Notes: generated by a model from the letters alone, not told the origin. A stretch of 6,072 bases of DNA from Gallionellales bacterium CG03_land_8_20_14_0_80_55_15 (GCA_002780675.1 PEUR01000041.1:1-6072), one strand, 5' to 3'. Shown: positions 1 to 5,413, counted from the first letter of the stretch. A program made the numbers and translations.

Positions 1-130
1 AGGGGTGGAGACAGAAGAACAACGGCAGTTGCTGCGCGATAACGGTTGTACCCACTACCAGGGCTACCTGTTCGGCAAGCCCGTGCCGCCAGAACAGTGC
101 GTGGCGTTGCTGAAGCGGGTTGATAGATGA
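1..130 (+). CDS. EAL-domain protein, C-terminal end (partial)
   Basis: The reading frame open from base 2 encodes 42 residues, beginning GVETEEQRQLL and containing GCTHYQGYLFGKPVPPE, and stops with TGA at 128-130. This is the end of an EAL domain, the cyclic di-GMP phosphodiesterase fold. The GVET motif normally follows a metal-binding Glu; base 1 (A) fits the last base of a GAA codon for it. The Gln of QGYLFG (codon 59-61) is also a conserved active-site position. Any sensory, GGDEF or membrane domains lie upstream of the window, so I cannot say whether it is a pure phosphodiesterase or a GGDEF-EAL hybrid. About 14 residues follow the final motif, a normal ending. The stop overlaps the lolB start by 4 bp (ATGA, 127-130), which suggests co-transcription and translational coupling. 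Confidence 0.88.
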   Translation, partial: GVETEEQRQLLRDNGCTHYQGYLFGKPVPPEQCVALLKRVDR

Positions 131-690
131 TGCGATTACTGCCGATTTTAATGTTGCTATGGTTGGGCGGATGCGCCGTGCAGCCGGTCGCACCCGTGGT
201 TCAGCCCGCGCAGCCGGAATCCGCCTCGTTTGCGATGAATGGGCGCATTTCTATCAAACACAACGGCGCGCGTGATTCGGCTGGGCTGCGCTGGACGCAT
301 CAGGCGCAAAGCGACGAGATTTTGTTGCTCACCCCGCTGGGGCAGACGGCGGCGCGCATCTATCGCAACGCTACGGAAGCGATGCTGGATAACGGCGACA
401 GGCATTATCAGGACAAGGATGTCGAGTCATTGATGATGCAGGTGCTGGGGTGGCGGATGCAGTTGGACGGGCTGCATCATTGGGTGTTGGCGCTGCCCGA
501 TGGAGACGATGCGCTGGTCGAACGCGATCCGCTGGGGCGTCTGGCCGTGTTGCGCCAGCAAGGCTGGGAAGTGCGCTATCTTAAATATGCCGACAAACAA
601 GCCAATAGCCTGCCCAAACAGATGCAGTTGTCGCGTGAGCAATTACAGATAACGCTGCTGATAGACGAATGGGAATGGAATCCAAAATGA
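127..690 (+). CDS. lolB: Outer-membrane lipoprotein LolB
   Basis: LolB receives lipoproteins from the periplasmic carrier LolA and inserts them into the inner leaflet of the outer membrane. The 187-residue product starts with a short hydrophobic signal (MMRLLPILMLLWLGGC) and a lipobox LGGC. Cys16 would be the acylated residue, and Ala17 rather than Asp fits outer-membrane sorting. The mature part begins the LolB fold with FAMNGRISIK (about 35-44), then AGLRWTHQ, LLLTPLGQTAARI (about 67-79) and LDGLHHWVLALPD (113-125). It ends in a beta strand, LQITLLIDEWEW. Length is close to the family norm of about 200. Start: ATG at 127 overlaps the upstream TGA, and a second ATG at 130 is an equal alternative one codon in. 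The Shine-Dalgarno is weak (GAAGCGGG, 112-119), in keeping with coupling to the upstream gene. In relatives lolB is normally followed at once by ispE; here the RM pair intervenes. Confidence 0.93.
   Translation: MMRLLPILMLLWLGGCAVQPVAPVVQPAQPESASFAMNGRISIKHNGARDSAGLRWTHQAQSDEILLLTPLGQTAARIYRNATEAMLDNGDRHYQDKDVESLMMQVLGWRMQLDGLHHWVLALPDGDDALVERDPLGRLAVLRQQGWEVRYLKYADKQANSLPKQMQLSREQLQITLLIDEWEWNPK
680..688 (+). repeat. 9-bp direct repeat, left copy
   Basis: ATCCAAAAT at the extreme 3' end of lolB occurs again at 3423-3431, just after the endonuclease gene. The two copies bracket the RM genes almost exactly. They could be a target-site duplication or the microhomology used in the insertion, but 9 bp is short enough for chance. 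Confidence 0.4.
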
Positions 691-707
691 ACGATAGAAT
701 ATACTAG
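687..707 (+). other. Six-codon ORF overlapping the lolB stop; possible stranded ispE start
   Basis: ATG at 687 overlaps the lolB TGA as ATGA (687-690) and encodes MNDRIY before TAG (705-707). The overlap has the same form as the one at 127-130. IspE proteins typically begin with a few variable residues before PAPAKLN, and lolB/ispE are often adjacent or overlapping. This could therefore be the first codons of the ancestral ispE, separated from the rest by the RM insertion. It is equally possible that it is a meaningless short ORF. No similarity test was possible. Confidence 0.25.
700..705 (+). promoter_or_regulatory. Candidate -10 element for the methyltransferase gene
   Basis: TATACT matches five of six bases of the sigma-70 -10 consensus and lies 85-90 bases before the methyltransferase ATG. 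No good -35 sits 16-18 bases upstream; the best is TGGAAT at 676-681, three of six. There is no extended -10 TG. Without a -35 this is a weak call. Confidence 0.2.
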
Positions 708-710
708 TCA

Positions 711-749
711 TGCGAGGGTTCTCACAACCTGCCAGTGCAGCAACTCGCA
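711..749 (+). promoter_or_regulatory. Nested inverted repeats in the lolB-methyltransferase leader
   Basis: An outer stem TGCGAG (711-716) / CTCGCA (744-749) encloses two smaller possible stems: GGTT (717-720) / AACC (726-729), and TGC (730-732) / GCA (737-739). As RNA this could form a small three-way structure. As DNA it could be an operator. No T-run follows, so it is not an intrinsic terminator. It lies in the 99-base gap before the methyltransferase, where control of RM expression would be expected, but the inner stems are short. Confidence 0.3.
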
Positions 750-776
750 AAATCGTGAATAAACTTATTGATTGCA

Positions 777-782
777 AGAGGG
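777..782 (+). promoter_or_regulatory. Ribosome binding site that sets the methyltransferase start
   Basis: AGAGGG at 777-782 is a good Shine-Dalgarno match, 7 bases before ATG at 790. An in-frame TTG at 772 would lie upstream of this site and has no Shine-Dalgarno of its own, so ATG 790 is preferred. Confidence 0.65.
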
Positions 783-789
783 TGTAGTT

Positions 790-1665
790 ATGCTATTGGA
801 GGATGAATCTAGGGTGCATATTTCAGAACATGCTCATTTTGATATTGAGGATTCGGATAGCAGGCAAATGCCGTTGGATATAAAAATATCTGCCAGCGAA
901 GTAACAGCTAGCAGGGCACAGGTTTACCAGCAGGATGTCATTGAGTTTTTGTCAGGGCTGCCGAGCGAGAGTATTGATCTTATTGTCACCGATCCGGCTT
1001 ATTCAGGTATGAATCAGCATTTGAAGCTGGGTAAGGGGAGAATCGTCGGCGAATATAACCAGAAGGGTATAGACGGAAAATGGTTTGCTGAATTTCACGA
1101 TACGCCTGAAAATTATCGGCTGTTTTTGGAGCAGTGCTTTAGAGTTATGAAGCCTGACAGGCATATTTTCATCATGTTTGATTCATATACGATGCTTACT
1201 TTGGGAGCCGTGGTTAGAGACTATTTCAATGTGAAAAACATCATTACCTGGGATAAGGTGAACATCGGCATGGGGCACTATTTTCGTCGTCAAACGGAGT
1301 TTATTTTGTTTGCCAGCAAGGGGAAACGGCCGGTTTCTCGACGCGATATACCCGATATATGGAAAATCAAGCGTTTGCACAGAGCGCCATATCCGACTCA
1401 AAAACCGGTCGAACTATTTGAGGCGATGATTGCGTCCAGCAAGTCCAAGGATGACGCTGAATTTGTGGTTTGCGATCCTTTCGTTGGTTCTGGAAGTGCC
1501 GCAGTAGCAGCCTTACGTCAGGGTGTCAGTTTTATCGGGTGTGATATTTCAGCAAAGTCGATAGAGCTCTGTCGTGACCGAATTAATATCTATGACATTG
1601 AAAAGGTTGATATTTATCAGGCAAAGCCCGCCTACAATCCTGAAACGCAAAAGAAATTTTGGTAA
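790..1665 (+). CDS. DNA adenine/cytosine-N4 methyltransferase (beta class), M subunit of the type IIS RM pair
   Basis: This protein transfers a methyl group from S-adenosylmethionine to an exocyclic amino group of a base in the recognition site, protecting host DNA from the adjacent endonuclease. The 291-residue product has the catalytic motif IV first (VTDPAYSGM, DPAY at 68-71). A short target-recognition stretch follows (about 178-198), then motif X HRAPYPTQKPVEL (197-209), then the SAM-binding motif I DPFVGSG (229-235) followed by FIGCDIS (248-254). Catalytic motif before SAM motif is the beta-class order. DPAY in place of DPPY is a known kind of variation; a D-type motif usually means N6-adenine, but I cannot exclude N4-cytosine. 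About 40 acidic residues precede the core. ATG 790 is chosen for its Shine-Dalgarno; TTG 772 would add six residues. The endonuclease gene starts 38 bases after the stop. Recognition sequence cannot be read from the protein. Confidence 0.9.
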   Translation: MLLEDESRVHISEHAHFDIEDSDSRQMPLDIKISASEVTASRAQVYQQDVIEFLSGLPSESIDLIVTDPAYSGMNQHLKLGKGRIVGEYNQKGIDGKWFAEFHDTPENYRLFLEQCFRVMKPDRHIFIMFDSYTMLTLGAVVRDYFNVKNIITWDKVNIGMGHYFRRQTEFILFASKGKRPVSRRDIPDIWKIKRLHRAPYPTQKPVELFEAMIASSKSKDDAEFVVCDPFVGSGSAAVAALRQGVSFIGCDISAKSIELCRDRINIYDIEKVDIYQAKPAYNPETQKKFW

Positions 1666-1680
1666 CTGCTATGGGCAGTT
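1664..1680 (+). promoter_or_regulatory. Hairpin overlapping the methyltransferase stop codon
   Basis: AACTGC (1664-1669) and GCAGTT (1675-1680) pair perfectly around the 5-base loop TATGG. The left arm begins on the last two bases of the TAA stop (1663-1665), and the endonuclease ATG is 24 bases after the right arm. No T-run follows, so it is not a classical terminator. It could slow or couple translation between the two genes; this role is inferred. Confidence 0.4.
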
Positions 1681-1703
1681 CATTAACATTGGCTGAGTAA
1701 ATA

Positions 1704-3413
1704 ATGGCAAGTCTGACAAAATCAAAAACAATTTTTGCATTTACCTCACCGCGAACGATTGAGAAAATTATTCCCGAGATTGAACTTTTGGGTAATCATT
1801 TTTCCGGAAAGATATGGAAAGCAAACGCACAGCTTCAATCAGACTATTTTGAGGTGTTGTTTCGGTCTGAATTTTATGAGGGTGAAACCTACCCAAATAA
1901 TCCTGCACTGGCGGCAAGAGATCGGATTACTCGTGCGCCAAAAGCATTGGGTTTTGTTGATTTAGAGACGAATATTGCGATCACAAAGCCCGGATTAGCG
2001 TTGCTTGGCGGTAAGCGTGTCGATGAAGTGATTACACGGCAATTATTGAAATTCCAACTGCCCTCGCCAAATCATACGCAATCAACTTTGATAGATTTTG
2101 CTGTAAAGCCATACCTTGAATTGTTGCGACTAACCAGTGAATTGGACGGTATTTCGAGGACAGAAATTGCTATTTTTTTTCTTCAGCTTACCAATTTTAA
2201 GAAATATGACAAGGTCAAAAAAATGATCTTACGCTTTCGTGAGCAATCCAAGCAGAACAAGATAAATAGAAAAGCTTTCGTGGAAGCTCAATTTAATGCG
2301 CAAATAAAAATTATTTATGCTGATGAAATTCATGCCGGGATCACCAGCACGCGCCAGAGCGAGGACAATTCGCTTGAGAAATTTATAGCGACAAAGCGAA
2401 GTAATATGCGCGATTATGCCGATGCATTTATCCGGTATATGCGCGCCACGCAACTTGTCACCTTTAACGTTCAGTCAAACAGGTTAAAAATTTCTGAATT
2501 TCGTCAATCTGACGTTGATTATATTTTGCTATCAATTAAGCCAGAGCCGGAGATTTTTTCGGATAAAGAGGCGTTTAGAGCATACCTGTTTGACGAAAAC
2601 CAGCCTGTTTTATTGGTAGATGATCGAAAATTGCTGGGGCAAAAACTCAAGATTCATGGCATTAGTGCTGCTGAGTTGGTGAATGAATCCATTGAACAAT
2701 TGAAGGATCGCATTGATTTGATGGAGTTTTTACTGTCTGGTGAGCAAATTGAAGAAGCCGAGAGAGCGCTGAAGGACTTTGGACGTATCGCTGAACTGGA
2801 GGCTGTATTTGAGCAGATAAGTAATAGGGAAATACCCGATGCACCACTTTATCTGGAATGGAATGTATGGCGTGCGATGGTAATGCTTAATGATGCTATC
2901 AGGGTTGAAGGGCATTTCAAACGTGACCTTGATGGAATGCCATTGAATAGCGCGCCAGGTAATCGACCGGATATCGAATGTAACTATGAAGATTTTAATT
3001 TAATCGTTGAAGTAACGCTTTCGTCAGGGCGTAAGCAATTTGAAATGGAAGGCGAGCCGGTCGCCCATCATTTCGGGCAAATAAGCAAACTATCGCTAAA
3101 GCCGACATATTGTCTGTTTGTTGCGAATAAATTAAATCCGGGTGCTGTAGCGCATTTTTTTAATTTGAACCGATTTAATACGTCAGCATATGGCGGTAAG
3201 ACCAACATTGTTCCAGTTGAATTATCAGTTTTTAGAGAGATGTTGCTAAGGGCAAGGGATGAAAATCTTCAGGATTCGAGATACCTTAAAAAGTTCTTGA
3301 ATTTCATGGTTGAGTTCGGACGACATGCTGAAAATGAAAACGTGTGGATAGACACCATTCGTGAATATTCAAAAAATTGGTGCAAGGTGAGTCCTCTTGC
3401 AGATGCAATTTGA
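1704..3413 (+). CDS. Type IIS restriction endonuclease, AlwI / N.BstNBI family
   Basis: This is the cutting partner of the methyltransferase: it cleaves, or possibly nicks, DNA a few bases outside an unmethylated asymmetric site. The 569-residue length is near that of N.BstNBI (about 604). The N-terminal half aligns from memory with N.BstNBI: SPRTIEKIIPE (15-25), ARDRITRAPKALGFV (71-85), ITKPGLALL (93-101), RQLLKFQLPSPNH (112-124), then MRDYADAFIRY (235-245). The C-terminal half is the PD-(D/E)xK-like nuclease: LEW (384-386), GNRPDIE (419-425), IVEVT (434-438) and FEMEGEPVAHH (446-456). E385, D423, E436, E449 and H456 keep the spacings 38, 13, 13, 7 of the recalled catalytic set E418, D456, E469, E482, H489, so it should be active. 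Composition is much AT-richer than ispE or prs. The Shine-Dalgarno is weak (GAG, 1695-1697), fitting expression below the methyltransferase. The cut site and specificity are unknown. Confidence 0.9.
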   Translation: MASLTKSKTIFAFTSPRTIEKIIPEIELLGNHFSGKIWKANAQLQSDYFEVLFRSEFYEGETYPNNPALAARDRITRAPKALGFVDLETNIAITKPGLALLGGKRVDEVITRQLLKFQLPSPNHTQSTLIDFAVKPYLELLRLTSELDGISRTEIAIFFLQLTNFKKYDKVKKMILRFREQSKQNKINRKAFVEAQFNAQIKIIYADEIHAGITSTRQSEDNSLEKFIATKRSNMRDYADAFIRYMRATQLVTFNVQSNRLKISEFRQSDVDYILLSIKPEPEIFSDKEAFRAYLFDENQPVLLVDDRKLLGQKLKIHGISAAELVNESIEQLKDRIDLMEFLLSGEQIEEAERALKDFGRIAELEAVFEQISNREIPDAPLYLEWNVWRAMVMLNDAIRVEGHFKRDLDGMPLNSAPGNRPDIECNYEDFNLIVEVTLSSGRKQFEMEGEPVAHHFGQISKLSLKPTYCLFVANKLNPGAVAHFFNLNRFNTSAYGGKTNIVPVELSVFREMLLRARDENLQDSRYLKKFLNFMVEFGRHAENENVWIDTIREYSKNWCKVSPLADAI

Positions 3414-3422
3414 ATCTAATCT

Positions 3423-3431
3423 ATCCAAAAT
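3423..3431 (+). repeat. 9-bp direct repeat, right copy
   Basis: This second ATCCAAAAT lies 10 bases after the endonuclease stop and 36 bases before ispE. It matches 680-688 exactly, while the bases on either side differ. It marks a possible right boundary of the RM insertion. Confidence 0.4.
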
Positions 3432-3467
3432 ATTGCTTAAGTCATATGGATATGAGCTGCTGATGAT

Positions 3468-4304
3468 ATGAAAATTACCTGTCCTGCACCCGCCAAACTG
3501 AATTTGTTTCTGCATGTCACGGGACGGCGCGACGACGGCTATCACCTGTTGCAGACTTTATTCCGTTTCATTGATTTGCACGACACGCTGCATTTCAGTT
3601 TGCGCGAAGATGGCGCGGTGCATCGCTGCAACGCGGTGGAGGGAGTGGCCGAAGAACAGGATTTGTGCGTGCGCGCCGCGCGGCTGTTGCAAAAAGAGAC
3701 CGAATGTCATCTTGGGGTGGATATAACGGTGGAGAAACGTATCCCGATGGGCGGGGGCTTGGGGGGCGGCAGCTCGGATGCGGCGACCACGCTGATCGCC
3801 CTGAATCGCTTGTGGTCGCTGGGGCTAAGGCGTGAACAGTTGATGCGGCTGGGGCTGCAACTGGGCGCAGATGTGCCGGTGTTTGTATTTGGCGAGAACG
3901 CTTTTGCCGAGGGAGTGGGCGAAAAATTACAGGCTTATCCCTTGCCGGAAGCCTGGTATGTGGTGTTATTTCCACCCGTTCATGTGCCGACAGCAAAAAT
4001 ATTTACGCATCCTGAGTTGACACGGAACTCGCCTTCGATAATAATGCGCGCCCTCAGAACAGAGCCTCTGCGAAATGATTTGCAAGCCGTGGTATGCGAT
4101 CTTTACCCGGAAGTTGCCGAATATATTGCCGCGCTGGGTCAATATGGGAAAGCGATGATGACAGGTTCAGGCGCTTGTGTATTTGCCGAATTCGAGAGTC
4201 GCAGCGAAGCTGAAACAGCTTTGCAAGCATTGCCAGCCGCTATGCAGGGCGTGGTAGCGCAAGGTTTAGCAAGGCATCCGTTGCATGATTGGGTGCTTGA
4301 GTAA
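3468..4304 (+). CDS. ispE: 4-diphosphocytidyl-2-C-methyl-D-erythritol kinase
   Basis: IspE phosphorylates the 2-hydroxyl of CDP-methylerythritol with ATP, the fourth step of the non-mevalonate (MEP) route to isopentenyl diphosphate, in the cytoplasm. The 278-residue protein is full length. It starts MKITCPAPAKLNLFLHVTGR, with Lys10 at the conserved substrate/catalytic position, and DGYHLLQT follows (23-30). The GHMP-kinase ATP loop is PMGGGLGGGSSDAATT (93-108). The catalytic Asp is D135 in LGADVPVF (132-139), and the C-terminal glycine motif is MTGSGACVFA (231-240). Composition returns to the GC-rich host style. The ATG at 3468 has a poor Shine-Dalgarno (GAG at 3454-3456, 11 bases away), unusual for an essential gene and consistent with loss of an ancestral coupling to lolB. 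I see no terminator and no convincing promoter in the 54 bases after the endonuclease stop. Confidence 0.96.
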   Translation: MKITCPAPAKLNLFLHVTGRRDDGYHLLQTLFRFIDLHDTLHFSLREDGAVHRCNAVEGVAEEQDLCVRAARLLQKETECHLGVDITVEKRIPMGGGLGGGSSDAATTLIALNRLWSLGLRREQLMRLGLQLGADVPVFVFGENAFAEGVGEKLQAYPLPEAWYVVLFPPVHVPTAKIFTHPELTRNSPSIIMRALRTEPLRNDLQAVVCDLYPEVAEYIAALGQYGKAMMTGSGACVFAEFESRSEAETALQALPAAMQGVVAQGLARHPLHDWVLE

Positions 4305-4309
4305 GTTAT

Positions 4310-4384
4310 TGGGGAGTCGCCAAGTGGTAAGGCAACGGGTTTTGATCCCGTCATTCGCAGGTTCGATCCCTGCCTCCTCAGCCA
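4310..4384 (+). tRNA. tRNA-Gln, anticodon TTG, with encoded CCA
   Basis: The 75-base gene folds as a complete cloverleaf. The acceptor stem is TGGGGAG (4310-4316) with CTCCTCA (4374-4380), including one G-T pair. The anticodon stem ACGGG (4335-4339) / CCCGT (4347-4351) encloses the loop TTTTGAT, giving TTG at 4342-4344. The T arm carries GGTTCGATCC. The discriminator G at 4381 is followed by encoded CCA (4382-4384). It closely resembles the enterobacterial tRNA-Gln(UUG). It begins only 5 bases after the ispE stop, so it is probably cut out of the ispE transcript by RNase P, or transcribed from a promoter inside ispE. Confidence 0.96.
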
Positions 4385-4388
4385 CACT

Positions 4389-4421
4389 AAGGGCACACAT
4401 GTGCCCTTTTCGTTTTATTTT
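4389..4421 (+). terminator. Intrinsic terminator after tRNA-Gln
   Basis: AAGGGCAC (4389-4396) pairs with GTGCCCTT (4401-4408) around the loop ACAT. The right arm runs into a T-rich tail (TTTTCGTTTTATTTT, 4407-4421). It is a standard Rho-independent terminator, oriented for + strand transcription only. The tail ends one base before the prs ribosome binding site, so it may act as an attenuator rather than a complete stop. Confidence 0.85.
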
Positions 4422-4427
4422 AAGGGG
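4422..4427 (+). promoter_or_regulatory. Ribosome binding site that sets the prs GTG start
   Basis: AAGGGG at 4422-4427 is 5 bases before GTG at 4433. An ATG at 4431 overlaps the GTG but is in another frame and stops after six codons, so GTG is the real start. Confidence 0.75.
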
Positions 4428-4432
4428 TTGAT

Positions 4433-5383
4433 GTGTCCTACGATAGCTTGATGGTATTCACGGGTAATGCTAATCCCAAGCTGGCCGAGGCCGTGGCACA
4501 ACACCTGAATATCAAGCTGGGCAATGCGACCGTTGGCCGTTTCTCCGATGGCGAAGTGATGGTTGAGCTATTGGAAAATGTGCGCGGCAAAGATGTGTTT
4601 GTGCTGCAATCTACCTGTGCGCCAACCAATGATAGTCTGATGGAAGTGATGGTCATGGTGGATGCGTTAAAGCGCGCTTCAGCCGGGCGCATCACCGCAG
4701 CGATGCCGTATTTTGGCTATGCGCGTCAGGATCGTCGTCCGCGTTCAGCGCGTGTCGCGATTACCGCCAAGGTGGTCGCCGATATGCTGACGGGAGCGGG
4801 CGTTGACCGTTTGCTGACGATGGATTTGCATTCCGACCAGATTCAGGGTTTCTTCGATATTCCCGTGGACAACATCTATGCGACCCCGATATTGCTGGCA
4901 GACGTATGGCGGCAAAATTATCCCGATTTGATGGTGGTTTCCCCCGATGTCGGTGGTGTGGTGCGTGCGCGTGCGCTGGCCAAACAATTGGATGCCGATC
5001 TGGCCATTATTGACAAGCGTCGTCCACGACCGAACGTATCCAAGGTGATGAATATCATCGGTGAAGTGTCCGGTCGCACCTGTCTGATCATGGATGATCT
5101 GGTGGACACGGCGAACACCTTGTGCGAAGCGGCCAAAGCCTTGAAGGAAAAAGGCGCTGCGCGCGTGCTGGCTTACTGTACTCATCCGGTACTATCGGGC
5201 CCCGCGATTGAGCGCATCAAGAATTCGGCGATAGACGAGCTGGTGGTGACCGACACCATTCCCTTGTCGGAGGAAGCGCGTGCGTCCGGCCGCATCCGCC
5301 AGTTGAGTACGGCAGAATTGCTGGCGGAAACCATCCGCCGCATCAATAACGAAGAATCAGTTAGCTCGCTGTTCACGGAATAA
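4433..5383 (+). CDS. prs: Ribose-phosphate pyrophosphokinase (PRPP synthetase)
   Basis: Prs makes PRPP from ribose 5-phosphate and ATP, feeding purine, pyrimidine, histidine, tryptophan and NAD synthesis. The 316-residue class I enzyme is full length, beginning [18 protein letters not shown] as in betaproteobacterial homologues. Visible signatures are VGRFSDGEV (34-42), [20 protein letters not shown] (48-67), the ATP-site stretch [10 protein letters not shown] (93-102), the metal-binding segment [12 protein letters not shown] (130-141, His133), the flexible catalytic loop with Lys195-Arg-Arg (DKRRPRP, 194-200), and the PRPP/ribose-5-phosphate loop [10 protein letters not shown] (221-230). It uses a GTG start. 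The upstream terminator leaves no room for a promoter between the T-run and the start, so expression must come from readthrough or from a promoter upstream of the terminator. rplY follows after 77 bases. Confidence 0.97.
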   Translation: MSYDSLMVFTGNANPKLAEAVAQHLNIKLGNATVGRFSDGEVMVELLENVRGKDVFVLQSTCAPTNDSLMEVMVMVDALKRASAGRITAAMPYFGYARQDRRPRSARVAITAKVVADMLTGAGVDRLLTMDLHSDQIQGFFDIPVDNIYATPILLADVWRQNYPDLMVVSPDVGGVVRARALAKQLDADLAIIDKRRPRPNVSKVMNIIGEVSGRTCLIMDDLVDTANTLCEAAKALKEKGAARVLAYCTHPVLSGPAIERIKNSAIDELVVTDTIPLSEEARASGRIRQLSTAELLAETIRRINNEESVSSLFTE

Positions 5384-5388
5384 AATTT

Positions 5389-5413
5389 TGCGGCAGCCAT
5401 GTTGGTTGTCGCA
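5389..5413 (+). promoter_or_regulatory. Ten-pair hairpin in the prs-rplY gap
   Basis: TGCGGCAGCC (5389-5398) pairs with GGTTGTCGCA (5404-5413) along all ten positions, two of them G-T, around the loop ATGTT. It starts 6 bases after the prs stop and ends 47 bases before rplY. The + strand has no T-run after it, so it is unlikely to be a full intrinsic terminator. It could stabilise the prs mRNA end or sit in the rplY leader. Confidence 0.5.

Larger units (their letters stand above)
691..3467 (+). other. Acquired type IIS restriction-modification block between lolB and ispE
   Basis: This block separates two genes that are neighbours in many proteobacteria and carries only a methyltransferase and its endonuclease, both on the + strand. 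Composition changes sharply. By hand count, bases 2161-2220 are 16/60 GC and 2281-2340 are 20/60, against 35/60 at 3661-3720 (ispE) and 38/60 at 4681-4740 (prs). That supports foreign origin. No transposase, integrase, resolvase or convincing terminal inverted repeats are visible, so the means of entry is unknown. The only boundary marks are the 9-bp repeats (680-688, 3423-3431). True edges could lie anywhere in about 680-711 on the left and 3414-3467 on the right. Confidence 0.7.

Noticed and set aside
772..789. TTG at 772 as the methyltransferase start
   Set aside because: The only good Shine-Dalgarno (777-782) lies downstream of this TTG and is correctly spaced for ATG 790.
3397..3408. TTGCAGATGCAA near the endonuclease stop as a terminator
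   Set aside because: The arms leave a 2-base loop, or only 4 pairs with a 4-base loop, and only a few T bases follow.
3443..3454. CATATGGATATG inverted repeat before ispE as an operator
   Set aside because: Five-base AT-rich arms are expected by chance in this composition and nothing else supports a binding site.
3595..3996. 133-codon minus-strand open frame
   Set aside because: It overlaps ispE, including its ATP loop, and has the Arg/Pro-rich low-complexity look of an antisense shadow in GC-rich DNA.
4310..4384. tRNA-Gln as the attachment site for the inserted RM DNA
   Set aside because: The foreign block is on the far side of ispE, there is no integrase, and no duplicate of the tRNA 3' end is seen near 690 or 3420.
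4431..4451. ATG at 4431 as a coding start
   Set aside because: It stops after six codons, is only 3 bases from the Shine-Dalgarno, and is out of frame with the conserved Prs N-terminus.
4745..5185. 146-codon minus-strand open frame
   Set aside because: It is entirely inside prs on the opposite strand and resembles no family I know.
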